From Limivicinus sp963617275 (GTDB lineage: Bacteria; Bacillota; Clostridia; Oscillospirales; Oscillospiraceae): DNA of 64,000 nucleotides. Below are positions 50,585 through 58,734 of the stretch, piece after piece (the stretch's first letter is position 1; each line of letters begins with the position of its first letter). The notes under the pieces were generated by a model. That model made no database searches. It was not told the DNA's origin and saw only the letters and a list, made by a program, of their open reading frames with translations. The DNA lies in NCBI GenBank assembly GCA_963617275.1, contig CAVENX010000003.1, positions 19,665-83,664 of the forward strand, in the 5' to 3' direction. The position numbers and the translations under genes were made by a program.

Positions 50585-51099
50585 TATACAACGCTCCCTT
50601 CTGTGCCGCCGGTCAGCTCGTCATCCTTGGAGGTGACGGTCACGAGTATATTCAGCACCGTGCCGATAATGCACAGGACGCCGGCAACCGGGAAAATGGA
50701 ATATACCTGTCCCATGGTGAACTCCGGCATGGTCGATACCTTCTGGATAGCTCTCTGGGAAAGGATCGAGCCGCTTTTTATCATATAGAAATAGAACACG
50801 AGCAAAGCGGCGTCAACCACCAGCCTGCCTATCTTATGGCCGTGCGGAAGCTTGCCGAACAGCGCGTCAACCGCCTCGACCCGGAGGTTAGTGCCTGCCG
50901 CGGCGACACCGGCGGCACCTATGAGCATCGCCCACACGTTGGCATACTGTGAAAACTCCATATACCATCTGAATCCGCCCACGGCGGGGATAAGTCTGAG
51001 GATAACATTCGCAATAAGCACTATGAACATCGCCGCCAGAAGAACGGCGGATATATAAGTCAGCACAAGATCATATGTGTGCTGTATTTTTTTAAGCAT
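50584..51099 (-). CDS. dctQ: TRAP transporter small permease (DctQ type)
   Basis: A 171-residue protein with four predicted membrane segments, as in DctQ: helix 1 near residues 14-34, then YANVWAMLIGAAGVAAAGTNLRVEAVD, the characteristic DctQ loop motif around helix 2, and two further segments. It pairs with DctM. Confidence 0.92.
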   Translation of the reverse strand: MLKKIQHTYDLVLTYISAVLLAAMFIVLIANVILRLIPAVGGFRWYMEFSQYANVWAMLIGAAGVAAAGTNLRVEAVDALFGKLPHGHKIGRLVVDAALLVFYFYMIKSGSILSQRAIQKVSTMPEFTMGQVYSIFPVAGVLCIIGTVLNILVTVTSKDDELTGGTEGSVV

Positions 51100-51144
51100 T
51101 TAAAACTCCCCTTTTATGAAAGAATGCCAAATCAAAAGCTTTTG

Positions 51145-51172
51145 AAAAGGCCGCTTCTCAGCAGAAGCGGCC
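51145..51172 (-). terminator. Intercistronic terminator-like hairpin between dctP and dctQ
   Basis: On the minus strand GGCCGCTTCT pairs with AGAAGCGGCC and is followed by TTTTC. It lies between the binding-protein gene and the permease genes, an arrangement that keeps the binding protein in excess. Confidence 0.75.
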
Positions 51173-51203
51173 CATAATTGCAGCCGGTCAGAGGCTTCCC
51201 TGA

Positions 51204-52244
51204 TTACTTGGAAGCAAGCCACTCATTGAGCTGTGCAAGAAGTTCAGCGTCAATGTCCTTATTCGATTCGATAACGGACTTGGTTGCTTCGGCGAAAGCG
51301 GAGAGGTCGGGATAGTTGATCTTCATACCTTCTGACTCGAGGTTTGCAACGTAGTCATTGGTCTGCTGCTTGTTCATTTCACGGTCGGTCACTGCGGACG
51401 AGGTCGCGGCAGCCTGTACGATCTCCTGCTGCTCGGGAGTGAGCTTCTGCCATACGGACTCGGCTATTGCAAAGCACATGCCGGAGTAGATATGGTTGGT
51501 GACGGAGAGATAATCCTGTACTTCATAGAGCTTGTTGTTGTAGATGACAGGAATGGGGTTCTCCTGAGCGTCGTAGGTGCCCTGCTGGAGCGCCTGATAA
51601 AGCTCATTGAATGCAAGAGGCTGGGGGTTCGCGCCCAAAGCGGTCATGGTAGCCATGATAACGGGGTTCTCGGGGGTGCGGATAAGCATACCCTTCATAT
51701 CGTCGGGCGTCTCAACGGGAGCCTTGGAGTTGGTCACGCAGCGGAAACCGTTGTCGTAGTGGGCAAGAACGCGGATGTTGTTCGGGATAAGATCCGCTTC
51801 GGCAGCCGCTTCAATGGGACCGTCGCAGAATTCCCATGCTTCCTCAAAGCTGCTGAAGAGGAAAGGCAGAGCGGAGATGCCCATGTTGGGAACGAGAGTT
51901 GCAAAGTTGGAGTTGTCGGTGATGATGATATCAACGGTGCCTGCGTCAAGGACGAGGGAGTTGATAAGGTCGGCATCGCCGCCAAGCTGACCGGCGGGAT
52001 AAAGCTTGCCTGTCACAGCGCCGTTTGTTTTCTCGGTGATCTCTCCGATGAACTGGAGGGCGCCCTTTGCGCGGGGGTCTTCCTCATTGGTGGAAATGCC
52101 TATTTTAAGTACGATCGCGTCTGCTGCCTTTTCGGCGGGTGCTGCGGCTTCTGCCGGGGCTTCTGCGGGTGCCGCTTTCTGTCCGCATGCGCACAGTGCG
52201 AAAATCATGCAGAGAGCAAGGGCGAGTGCTAAAAACTTTTTCAT
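51204..52244 (-). CDS. dctP: TRAP transporter substrate-binding lipoprotein (DctP type)
   Basis: A 346-residue binding protein. Signal peptide and lipobox FALCAC (Cys about 19) are followed by an Ala/Glu/Pro-rich linker and the DctP fold: KIGISTNEEDPRAKGALQFIGEITEKTNG, then LPFLFSSFEEAWEF and the Arg-containing GMLIRTPENPV motif (about residue 192), whose Arg binds the ligand carboxylate in this family. ATG 52244 follows AAAGGA. The substrate is therefore probably an organic acid; the identity is unknown. Confidence 0.93.
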   Translation of the reverse strand: MKKFLALALALCMIFALCACGQKAAPAEAPAEAAAPAEKAADAIVLKIGISTNEEDPRAKGALQFIGEITEKTNGAVTGKLYPAGQLGGDADLINSLVLDAGTVDIIITDNSNFATLVPNMGISALPFLFSSFEEAWEFCDGPIEAAAEADLIPNNIRVLAHYDNGFRCVTNSKAPVETPDDMKGMLIRTPENPVIMATMTALGANPQPLAFNELYQALQQGTYDAQENPIPVIYNNKLYEVQDYLSVTNHIYSGMCFAIAESVWQKLTPEQQEIVQAAATSSAVTDREMNKQQTNDYVANLESEGMKINYPDLSAFAEATKSVIESNKDIDAELLAQLNEWLASK

Positions 52245-52298
52245 TTTTGCATATCCTTTCATAAATATCATCTATTTTCGTCTCAAATAGATTCCGGT

Positions 52299-52970
52299 TT
52301 AAATAACTCCCTTGACTTCGAGAGCCTTTTTCAGTTCCTTTGCGCCGAAACGCGGCGAACCGAGGAACGGCTTTCCGAAGACCGCTTCAAGATGCGGTTC
52401 GGCATATGCCATGCTTCCCTGAGCAAGGACAAACAAATCTACCTTGTCGGCTATCATCTCTGCACTCTCGGTAAGCCTTGCTCTGAACTGCTCCTGATCG
52501 AGTCCGAACGCGCCCTCAACAAGGCAGTCAACAGTCTCAACATGTCTGCCCATTTCGCGGGCGACCCTGTTGATCGTATTCTTCGTCGGGATAAGCGTTG
52601 TGGGCAGCGTCGCCATAACGCCGATCCTGCCGCCGCGTCTTACGGCCTCACGGCACATCTCCTCATCCACACGCACGATGGGGACGCCCAGATATTTTGC
52701 CATATCCTGTGCGGCGTCGGCAACCTCGCCGACGGAGGAGCAGAGATTCAGTATCGCGTCGCAGTCTTCCTCAACCGCTTTCATGTACATTCCCACAAGC
52801 CTTGCCGCCGGTTTCGCGGTGACATAGCCCGCCTTGCCGACATCGCCGATTATCGTACCGTCATGCAGCGACAGCATATCGACAGCGTCGCCCAGATTAT
52901 TGCGGACCTCGCGCTCGACAAGTTCCTCAAGCTCGGGTGTAGTGCCGGTATATATCAGGCCAACTTTCAT
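52299..52970 (-). CDS. Asp/Glu racemase-superfamily protein (AroM/hydantoin racemase-like)
   Basis: A 223-residue protein of the Asp/Glu/hydantoin racemase superfamily. Cys77 in ILNLCSSVGEVADAA takes the place of the first catalytic cysteine. The second cysteine, usually in a CT or GCT motif, is absent: the equivalent region reads VLAQGSMAY (Gln184-Ser186). A two-base racemase is therefore unlikely; isomerase or decarboxylase members with a single Cys (maleate isomerase or arylmalonate decarboxylase types) are alternatives. First gene of the TRAP operon, 55 bases before dctP, so it probably acts on the imported acid. Confidence 0.8.
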   Translation of the reverse strand: MKVGLIYTGTTPELEELVEREVRNNLGDAVDMLSLHDGTIIGDVGKAGYVTAKPAARLVGMYMKAVEEDCDAILNLCSSVGEVADAAQDMAKYLGVPIVRVDEEMCREAVRRGGRIGVMATLPTTLIPTKNTINRVAREMGRHVETVDCLVEGAFGLDQEQFRARLTESAEMIADKVDLFVLAQGSMAYAEPHLEAVFGKPFLGSPRFGAKELKKALEVKGVI

Positions 52971-52988
52971 AAATTACACCTCGTATTC

Positions 52989-53049
52989 ATCCTACATCCT
53001 ATGTTTGATGTTGTGTGATTATTGTAATCTAAAATATGCGCTGTGTAAA
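52989..53049 (-). promoter_or_regulatory. Racemase-TRAP promoter with operator element
   Basis: On the minus strand TTTACA (53049-53044) and TACAAT (53026-53021) are 17 bases apart. Just downstream, at 53008-52989, lies a sequence whose plus-strand form is CATCCTACATCCTATGTTTG. It shares 15 of 20 bases with the element at the transketolase promoter. An imperfect dyad CATC-N2-ACAT-N3-ATGT-N2-GATG extends over 52989-53011. Confidence 0.7.
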
Positions 53050-53181
53050 TTGGAATTATCTCCAAGTTTTTTATCCCAAAATTGTACAGTTTTAACAAAC
53101 TATTAACAAGCTTGTCCGTCTCCGGGCGTGCTTAACCATTGCCGGCGGCAGGCAAAAAGCGCGGCAGAGCAGCGATTTTAT

Positions 53182-53215
53182 AAAAAACGGTGCGGCTGAA
53201 TAAATAAGCCGCACC
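53182..53215 (-). terminator. gntR terminator
   Basis: On the minus strand GGTGCGGCT pairs with AGCCGCACC around a 9-base loop, followed by GTTTTTTA; it lies 61 bases after the gntR stop. Confidence 0.85.
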
Positions 53216-53275
53216 TCCGGTCGCTTTTGCGCATCGGGAGGGTCTCTCCCGCTCGTGTTCAGATATTAAGAGGTT

Positions 53276-53992
53276 CTACCTCTTTTCCCAATAGACATAG
53301 TGGTTTACCACCGCGTTTTCTATGGAGTTCCTGTCCCTGTTCACCACAATGTCGTAAAGCTGTCTGTGCAGCTGTTCATAGGCTTTGACGTCACCGGAAA
53401 GAATGGCTTTCTTTGTTGTCTCCTTGCGGGACGGCACCGTGAGCTTGTTGATGAAATCGCAGATCGTGCGCAGCTGAGGATTCGAGGCAAGCTCTGTGAT
53501 GACGTCATGAAAAGCGCAGTCCGCTTCCGTCACTTTTTCCGTATCCGGTACAGACTCCGACACGGACTCGATAAGCCTGTCGAGCGCAGCCTTGAGCTTT
53601 TCCCGTCCCTGCTCGTCCGTGCCCTTTTCCGCAATGACATACAGTGTCCCGATATCCAGCGTCTTTCTGAGATCGACAAAATCTCTCCAATTATTGTTCT
53701 GCATGATCAGAGAATAAAGCACAGGCGAGAGCATTTTGGGGTCATAGCTGTCGGAGATAAACGTTCCCTCGGCTCTTTTTATATATATAACGCCCTGCGC
53801 CTCAAGCTGTTTTATGGCCTCTCTCACGGAATTTCTGCCCGCGCCGAGATTCTGGCACAGCTCTGCCTCTGTGGGGAGCTTGTCTCCCGGTCTGAGATTG
53901 CCTTTTATAAGCTGATCAACTATAAAATCCTTCACACTGTCCACAACGGAGACGTTTTTCAGCGTAGGATATTCCAGATTGCTTTGAATCAT
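53276..53992 (-). CDS. GntR-family regulator, FadR/FCD type
   Basis: A 238-residue regulator with an N-terminal winged helix (LRPGDKLPTEAELCQNLGAGRNSVREAIKQLEAQG, about residues 36-70) and a C-terminal FCD domain (about 95-230; DFVDLRKTLDIGTL, and FHDVITELASN with the ligand/metal His). FCD members bind organic acids. It sits between the racemase-TRAP unit and the transketolase unit; the two promoters share an operator-like element, so it is the obvious candidate regulator of both. The promoter of its own gene lacks that element. Confidence 0.92.
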   Translation of the reverse strand: MIQSNLEYPTLKNVSVVDSVKDFIVDQLIKGNLRPGDKLPTEAELCQNLGAGRNSVREAIKQLEAQGVIYIKRAEGTFISDSYDPKMLSPVLYSLIMQNNNWRDFVDLRKTLDIGTLYVIAEKGTDEQGREKLKAALDRLIESVSESVPDTEKVTEADCAFHDVITELASNPQLRTICDFINKLTVPSRKETTKKAILSGDVKAYEQLHRQLYDIVVNRDRNSIENAVVNHYVYWEKR

Positions 53993-54022
53993 TTTTTTCC
54001 ACCCTTTTTTTCAATCCAGACA

Positions 54023-54051
54023 ATCATAGATGAATTATCATTTTGTGTCAA
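54023..54051 (-). promoter_or_regulatory. gntR promoter
   Basis: On the minus strand TTGACA (54051-54046), 17-base spacing, TATGAT (54028-54023). Confidence 0.78.
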
Positions 54052-54148
54052 CCTTTTTTGTTGCCGGGCGCTTTCCATATTATGCACAATTTGGATCCTT
54101 GGATTATGTTCAATCTCAACAAAAATCTTGGAAATCACAATTTTCTGC

Positions 54149-54208
54149 TTTACAAGCGTGGGAATACTTGATAATATTCAAACATCCTACATAGGACATT
54201 TGAATATT
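54149..54208 (+). promoter_or_regulatory. Transketolase-operon promoter with 36-bp dyad operator
   Basis: TTTACA (54149-54154), 17-base spacing, TAATAT (54172-54177). A dyad covers 54173-54208, with 16-base arms beginning AATATTCAAA and ending TTTGAATATT, 14 of 16 matched around ACAT. Inside it CATCCTACATAGGACATTTG (54183-54202) matches the racemase-TRAP element. Overlap with the -10 and start site predicts repression. Confidence 0.75.
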
Positions 54209-54236
54209 CCGATAAGGTTAAAGAAGGTGCATATTA

Positions 54237-55064
54237 ATGACAGCTGAAGAATTATCCAAGGTTGCCAACCGACTGAGGCTTGACGTTGTTGAGACTATAA
54301 ACGCCTGCGGCGACGGTCATCCCGGTCCCTGCATGTCCATTGCCGACATTATGGCAGTCCTCTATTTTGAGGAAATGACACTCGACCCCAAAAATCCGCG
54401 CTGGGAAAAGCGCGACCGCTTTGTTCTCTCCAAGGGTCACGCCTGCCCCATTCTCTATGCTGCGCTTGCCCGCAAAGGTTATTTTGACGTAAGTGAGCTG
54501 AAAGGCCTGCGCACTTTGGGTTCCTTCCTGCAAGGGCATCCCGACAGCAACAAGATCCCCGGCATAGACACCGTGACCGGCTCTCTCGGCAACGGCGTCG
54601 CAATAGGCGCCGGCATGGCGATCGGCGCAAGGATGCAGGGCATCGACAACTATACATACGTGATAGTTGGCGACGGCGAAGAAGAAGAGGGCGTTATCTG
54701 GGAAGCCGCCATGGCCGCGGCAAAGTTCAATCTCGGCAGACTTATCGTCTTTGCCGATCTCAACAACCACCAGTCCGGCGGCAGAGTGACCGAGCTTTCG
54801 AGCCTGTACCCCGTAGCCGACAAGTGGGAAGCGTTCCATTGGCACGTGCAGAGCATCGACGGGCACAACATTGATGCGATCCGCAGTGCCATAAAAGAAG
54901 CGAAAAAAGTCACCGATAAGCCTTCTATCATTTGCTGCAAGACCATCAAAGGCAAGAACATTCCTTACATGGAAGACAACAACGCGTGGCACAAGCGCGC
55001 TCCCACGGATGAGGAAGTCGAGATCGCGCGTGAAGCCCTCAAAGGCAAGATTTGGGAGGTTTGA
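54237..55064 (+). CDS. Transketolase-like enzyme, N-terminal subunit
   Basis: A 275-residue thiamine-diphosphate-binding half of a split transketolase. The ThDP motif is GDGEEEEGVIWEAAMAAAKFNLGRLIVFADLN (about residues 146-177); SKGHACPILYAALA and GSLGNGVAIGAGMA are conserved. AAGAAGGTG precedes ATG 54237. The two subunits together would transfer a C2 ketol unit between sugar phosphates, but split transketolases in catabolic clusters can have specialised substrates. Confidence 0.93.
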   Translation: MTAEELSKVANRLRLDVVETINACGDGHPGPCMSIADIMAVLYFEEMTLDPKNPRWEKRDRFVLSKGHACPILYAALARKGYFDVSELKGLRTLGSFLQGHPDSNKIPGIDTVTGSLGNGVAIGAGMAIGARMQGIDNYTYVIVGDGEEEEGVIWEAAMAAAKFNLGRLIVFADLNNHQSGGRVTELSSLYPVADKWEAFHWHVQSIDGHNIDAIRSAIKEAKKVTDKPSIICCKTIKGKNIPYMEDNNAWHKRAPTDEEVEIAREALKGKIWEV

Positions 55065-55069
55065 TTGTT

Positions 55070-56005
55070 ATGGCAGTTAAAAGTACTCGAGTAGCGGCTA
55101 TGGAAGCGATCCTTGAGGCCGCAAGAAAAGACGAAAAAATAGTTATCGTTTCCCCCGACTCCGTAGGCGCGGCGAGAGCCACCGCTTTCAGGGACGAATT
55201 TCCCGAGCGCGTTATCGAAGTCGGCATCGCGGAGCAGGACGCCGTTGATATAGCGGCGGGTCTTGCCTCGACCGGCATGAAGCCCATTGTTGTTTCCTAC
55301 GCCGGGTTTCTCACCATGAGAGCCTGCGAAATGATAAGGACCTTTGTTGCGTATCCCGGGCTCAACGTCAAATTCATCGGTCTCAACGGCGGTATGCTCG
55401 GCGGTGAGCGCGAGGGCGTCACCCACCAGTTTTATGAGGACGTTGGCATCCTCCGCTCCATGCCCGGCGTCAAGATACTCTGCCCCGCCGATGCACAGCA
55501 GGCAAAGCTTGCCGCCGCCGCAATGCTTGAGATCGACGGTCCCGTCTATCTCAGACTCGGCTCAGGCAGAGAGCCTGAAGTGTTTGAAGAGGGCACGCCC
55601 TTTGAATTCGGCAAGATCCGCGAAGTGAGATCCTACGGCAATGACGTTGCCATTTTTGCTTCCGGGTTCATTATGGATCGCGCCATTGAAGCGCTTGAAG
55701 CGCTTCATGCCGAGGGTATAAACGCCACTCTTATAGACGTATCCACGATCAAGCCCATGGACAGCAAGGGCGTTGCCGCCGTTCTTGAAAAGTGCAATTG
55801 CGCCGTTGCCGTTGAAGACCACAACTATTTCTGCGGTCTCTCCTCCGCTATCTGTGAGATCGCCTGCCATTTCCACCCCTGCAAGGTCAGACGTCTCGGT
55901 CTGCGCGACGTATACCCCAGATCAGGCAAGGCCGCCGAGCTTCTCGACGCATACGGTCTGAGCGTAAAAGATATTATTGATGCAGCAAAGGATGCGATGA
56001 AATAA
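55070..56005 (+). CDS. Transketolase-like enzyme, C-terminal subunit
   Basis: The 311-residue partner with the pyrimidine-binding domain (RVIEVGIAEQDAVDIAAGLA, carrying the glutamate that activates ThDP, about residue 53) and the C-terminal transketolase domain (from about 190). GGAGG lies 10 bases before ATG 55070. It overlaps the next gene by one base. Confidence 0.93.
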   Translation: MAVKSTRVAAMEAILEAARKDEKIVIVSPDSVGAARATAFRDEFPERVIEVGIAEQDAVDIAAGLASTGMKPIVVSYAGFLTMRACEMIRTFVAYPGLNVKFIGLNGGMLGGEREGVTHQFYEDVGILRSMPGVKILCPADAQQAKLAAAAMLEIDGPVYLRLGSGREPEVFEEGTPFEFGKIREVRSYGNDVAIFASGFIMDRAIEALEALHAEGINATLIDVSTIKPMDSKGVAAVLEKCNCAVAVEDHNYFCGLSSAICEIACHFHPCKVRRLGLRDVYPRSGKAAELLDAYGLSVKDIIDAAKDAMK

Positions 56006-57699
56006 TGGAACTTAACAGCAGTAAAATTTTTTCCGGCGTTGACCATTCCGATGCGAGATCGCTTCTCTACGCAACGGGGCATCTTCCGGAAAACATCGGC
56101 AAAAAGCCGCTTATCGGCGTTGTCAACACCTTCAACGAGATAGTTCCCGGCCACTTCCACCTCAGAGGAATAGCCGACGCCGCAAAGCAGGGCGTCCTCA
56201 TGGCCGGCGGCGTACCCGTTGAATTTCCCACGATAGCTATCTGCGACGGTATCACAATGGCGCACAAGGGTATGATGTATCCTCTCCCCAGCAGAGAGCT
56301 TATCGCCGATTCCATCGAGGCAATGACCATGGCGCACGGCCTTGACGGACTTGTCCTTGTCGTATCATGCGATAAGACCATTCCCGGCGCTCTTATGGCG
56401 GCGGCAAGAATGAACATCCCCGCGATAGTCATTTCCGGCGGCCCCATGCCCACGGGACACTACGGCAATGAAGTCTCCGACTACTCCAAGTGCATCGAAA
56501 CGGTCGGTCTTGTCCACAACGGCAAGATGACCGAAGACGAGCAGGAGGAGCTTACCCGTCACTGCTGCCCCGGCTGCGGTTCATGCAGCGGTATGTTCAC
56601 CGCAAACTCCATGAACTGCCTTGCGGAAGCCCTCGGCATGGCTCTGCCCGGCAACGGGACCATTCCCTCCTACTACGGTGAAAGGCTTGCCCTTGCAAAG
56701 CACGCCGGTATGAGAGCGGTAGAGCTTGTAAAGGCCGACATCCGCCCGAAGGACATCATGACGGAAAAGGCGTTTGAAAACGCTATCCGCGTTGATATGG
56801 CGATCGCAGGCTCCACCAATACCACGCTGCATCTGCCCGCCATTGCCAACGAGCTTGGTCTCAGACTGCCGCTGAGCAAGTTTGACGAGATTTCCAAGAC
56901 TACTCCCAACCTTTGCCATATAAGCCCCAACGGCAATCACCATATGGACGATCTGTATTTTGCCGGCGGTATCTACGCTGTAATGCATGAGCTGAACAAG
57001 GCAAAGCTTCTTGACACATCTGTCATCACCGTTGCAGGAAAGACTCTCGGCGAACAGCTTCCCGGTCACGACGTCAGAAATCACGACGTTATCCGCCGTA
57101 TCGACGCCCCCTATTCACAGCAGGGTGGTCTCGCAGTGCTGTTCGGCAATCTTGCTCCTATGGGCTGTGTCGTCAAGGCCGCCGCGGTTTGCAGCGACAT
57201 GATGGTTCACACCGGCTGTGCGAGAGTCTTTTCCTATATGGAAGATGCTTCCGCCGCCATTCTTAACGGTGAGATCGTTGCAGGCGACATGGTAGTTATC
57301 AAATATGAAGGTCCCAAGGGCGGCCCCGGCATGAGGGAAATGCTCTCCCCCACTGCCGCAATCGTCGGCAAGGGACTCGGCGAAAAGGTTTCCCTGCTGA
57401 CCGACGGGCGCTTCTCCGGCGCAACCAGAGGCGCTGCCATAGGGCACGTTTCTCCCGAAGCTATGGAAGGCGGCGTTTTCGCGGTCATCGAGGATGGCGA
57501 CACCATAACCGTGGATATTCCCAACCGCACCATTAACCTCAATGTGGGCGAGGAAACCATAAACAGAAGGATAGCCGCATGGCAATGCCCCCCGCTGAAG
57601 GTCAAGAGTGGATATCTCGTAAAATACTGCAACTCCGTCTCTTCCGCCGCCACCGGCGCGATCACCACACAATATCACGAAGGAGCGTTTGACAGATGA
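56005..57699 (+). CDS. IlvD/Edd-family dehydratase
   Basis: A 564-residue Fe-S dehydratase. Cluster-ligand Cys are seen in SCDKTIPGALMAAARMNIP and CCPGCGSCSGMFTANSMNCL (about residues 192-211). Overall the sequence resembles dihydroxy-acid dehydratase (IlvD), but no other branched-chain genes are here, and IlvD/Edd relatives also dehydrate sugar acids (gluconate, xylonate, arabinonate). Position between the transketolase and a 2-oxo-acid-reductase-like gene, with an acid transporter in the same regulon, favours a sugar-acid or related hydroxy-acid substrate. Confidence 0.9.
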   Translation: MELNSSKIFSGVDHSDARSLLYATGHLPENIGKKPLIGVVNTFNEIVPGHFHLRGIADAAKQGVLMAGGVPVEFPTIAICDGITMAHKGMMYPLPSRELIADSIEAMTMAHGLDGLVLVVSCDKTIPGALMAAARMNIPAIVISGGPMPTGHYGNEVSDYSKCIETVGLVHNGKMTEDEQEELTRHCCPGCGSCSGMFTANSMNCLAEALGMALPGNGTIPSYYGERLALAKHAGMRAVELVKADIRPKDIMTEKAFENAIRVDMAIAGSTNTTLHLPAIANELGLRLPLSKFDEISKTTPNLCHISPNGNHHMDDLYFAGGIYAVMHELNKAKLLDTSVITVAGKTLGEQLPGHDVRNHDVIRRIDAPYSQQGGLAVLFGNLAPMGCVVKAAAVCSDMMVHTGCARVFSYMEDASAAILNGEIVAGDMVVIKYEGPKGGPGMREMLSPTAAIVGKGLGEKVSLLTDGRFSGATRGAAIGHVSPEAMEGGVFAVIEDGDTITVDIPNRTINLNVGEETINRRIAAWQCPPLKVKSGYLVKYCNSVSSAATGAITTQYHEGAFDR

Positions 57700-58652
57700 A
57701 AATAGCAATGGTCGGATGCGGAGCAGCGGGAAGCTGCTTTGCCGGTTACCTCAGAAAAGGCGGCGCGGACATCACGCTCGTCGATATGTATAAAGAACAC
57801 ATGGACAAAGTCCGTGACGACGGGCTTGAGTTCATAATCTACCCCGATACCCATTACCACCTTGGCGGCTTCAAAACCGCCTACAATGCCGACAGCATCG
57901 GCATCATGGATATAGTTATCTTCGTCACGAAGGCGACGCAGCTTGAAAACGCACTTCTGGGCGCCATGCCCTGCATAGGTCCCGACACGGTCGTCGTTTC
58001 TCTTATCAACGGTCTCGGAAATGACGATACTCTGCTCAGGCACCTCCCCGCGAACCGTATTCTCTGCGGCTCCGGCGCGCTTGGTACCGAGCTTCGCGCC
58101 CCAGGCTGCTGTGTCAGCACGGAGGTCAAGGGCACGCTCGTCCACTTCGGCCCGCTCGAGTGCGATGAGCTTATCATCGAAAAGGGCAAGTATCTCGCCG
58201 ACGTATTTACCAAGGGCGGCTGCCTTGCAAGCTTCAATGAGGACGACAGACCCAACGTCTGGAAAAAGGTCATCATCAACTGCACCGTAAATACCGTCTG
58301 TGCCCTGACAAGGCTTAAAATATTCGAGGTCGCTCAGGACAAGTTCGGCATGGAGCTTTTCCGCGGCGTTGTAACGGAAGCCTGCGCTATTGCTACGGCG
58401 AAGGGCGTTCCCTTTGATGCAGATGAATTCATGAACACACATCTCAAGAACTTCATCGACAACATGGGTGATTACTATCCTTCCATGGCGCAGGACATGC
58501 TGATAAATCACAGGCAGACCGAGATCGATGTTCTCAATGCCAAGATATCCGAGTACGGCAGGCAGTTCGGCATCGCCACCCCGTTCAACGACGTTCTTAC
58601 TGTCATGGTCAAAACCATTCAGGGTAATTACGACCGTCAGTACCTCAAATAA
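57696..58652 (+). CDS. Ketopantoate reductase-like (PanE/ApbA) oxidoreductase
   Basis: A 318-residue NAD(P)H-dependent 2-oxo acid reductase of the PanE/ApbA family. The N-terminal MKIAMVGCGAAGSCFAGYLRKGG Rossmann motif, the catalytic Lys in WKKVIINCTVNTVCALT (about residue 190) and the C-terminal PSMAQDMLINHRQTEIDVLNAKI motif (Ser/Glu of the active site) are present. It overlaps the dehydratase gene by 4 bases. In this context it may reduce the 2-oxo acid formed by the dehydratase; panB/panC are not present. Confidence 0.9.
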   Translation: MKIAMVGCGAAGSCFAGYLRKGGADITLVDMYKEHMDKVRDDGLEFIIYPDTHYHLGGFKTAYNADSIGIMDIVIFVTKATQLENALLGAMPCIGPDTVVVSLINGLGNDDTLLRHLPANRILCGSGALGTELRAPGCCVSTEVKGTLVHFGPLECDELIIEKGKYLADVFTKGGCLASFNEDDRPNVWKKVIINCTVNTVCALTRLKIFEVAQDKFGMELFRGVVTEACAIATAKGVPFDADEFMNTHLKNFIDNMGDYYPSMAQDMLINHRQTEIDVLNAKISEYGRQFGIATPFNDVLTVMVKTIQGNYDRQYLK

Positions 58653-58695
58653 TTTCAGGTGCTTCTATAAGTTATAAAAGTTATATGTATAAAAA

Positions 58696-58720
58696 TCCCG
58701 CATGGCCTATGCCATGCGGG
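58696..58720. terminator. Terminator between the dehydratase operon and pfkB
   Basis: TCCCGCATGGC / GCCATGCGGGA with loop CTAT. A T-run TTTTTA follows on the minus strand; the plus-strand run is weak. Confidence 0.8.
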
Positions 58721-58734
58721 AAATTCTATTCACT

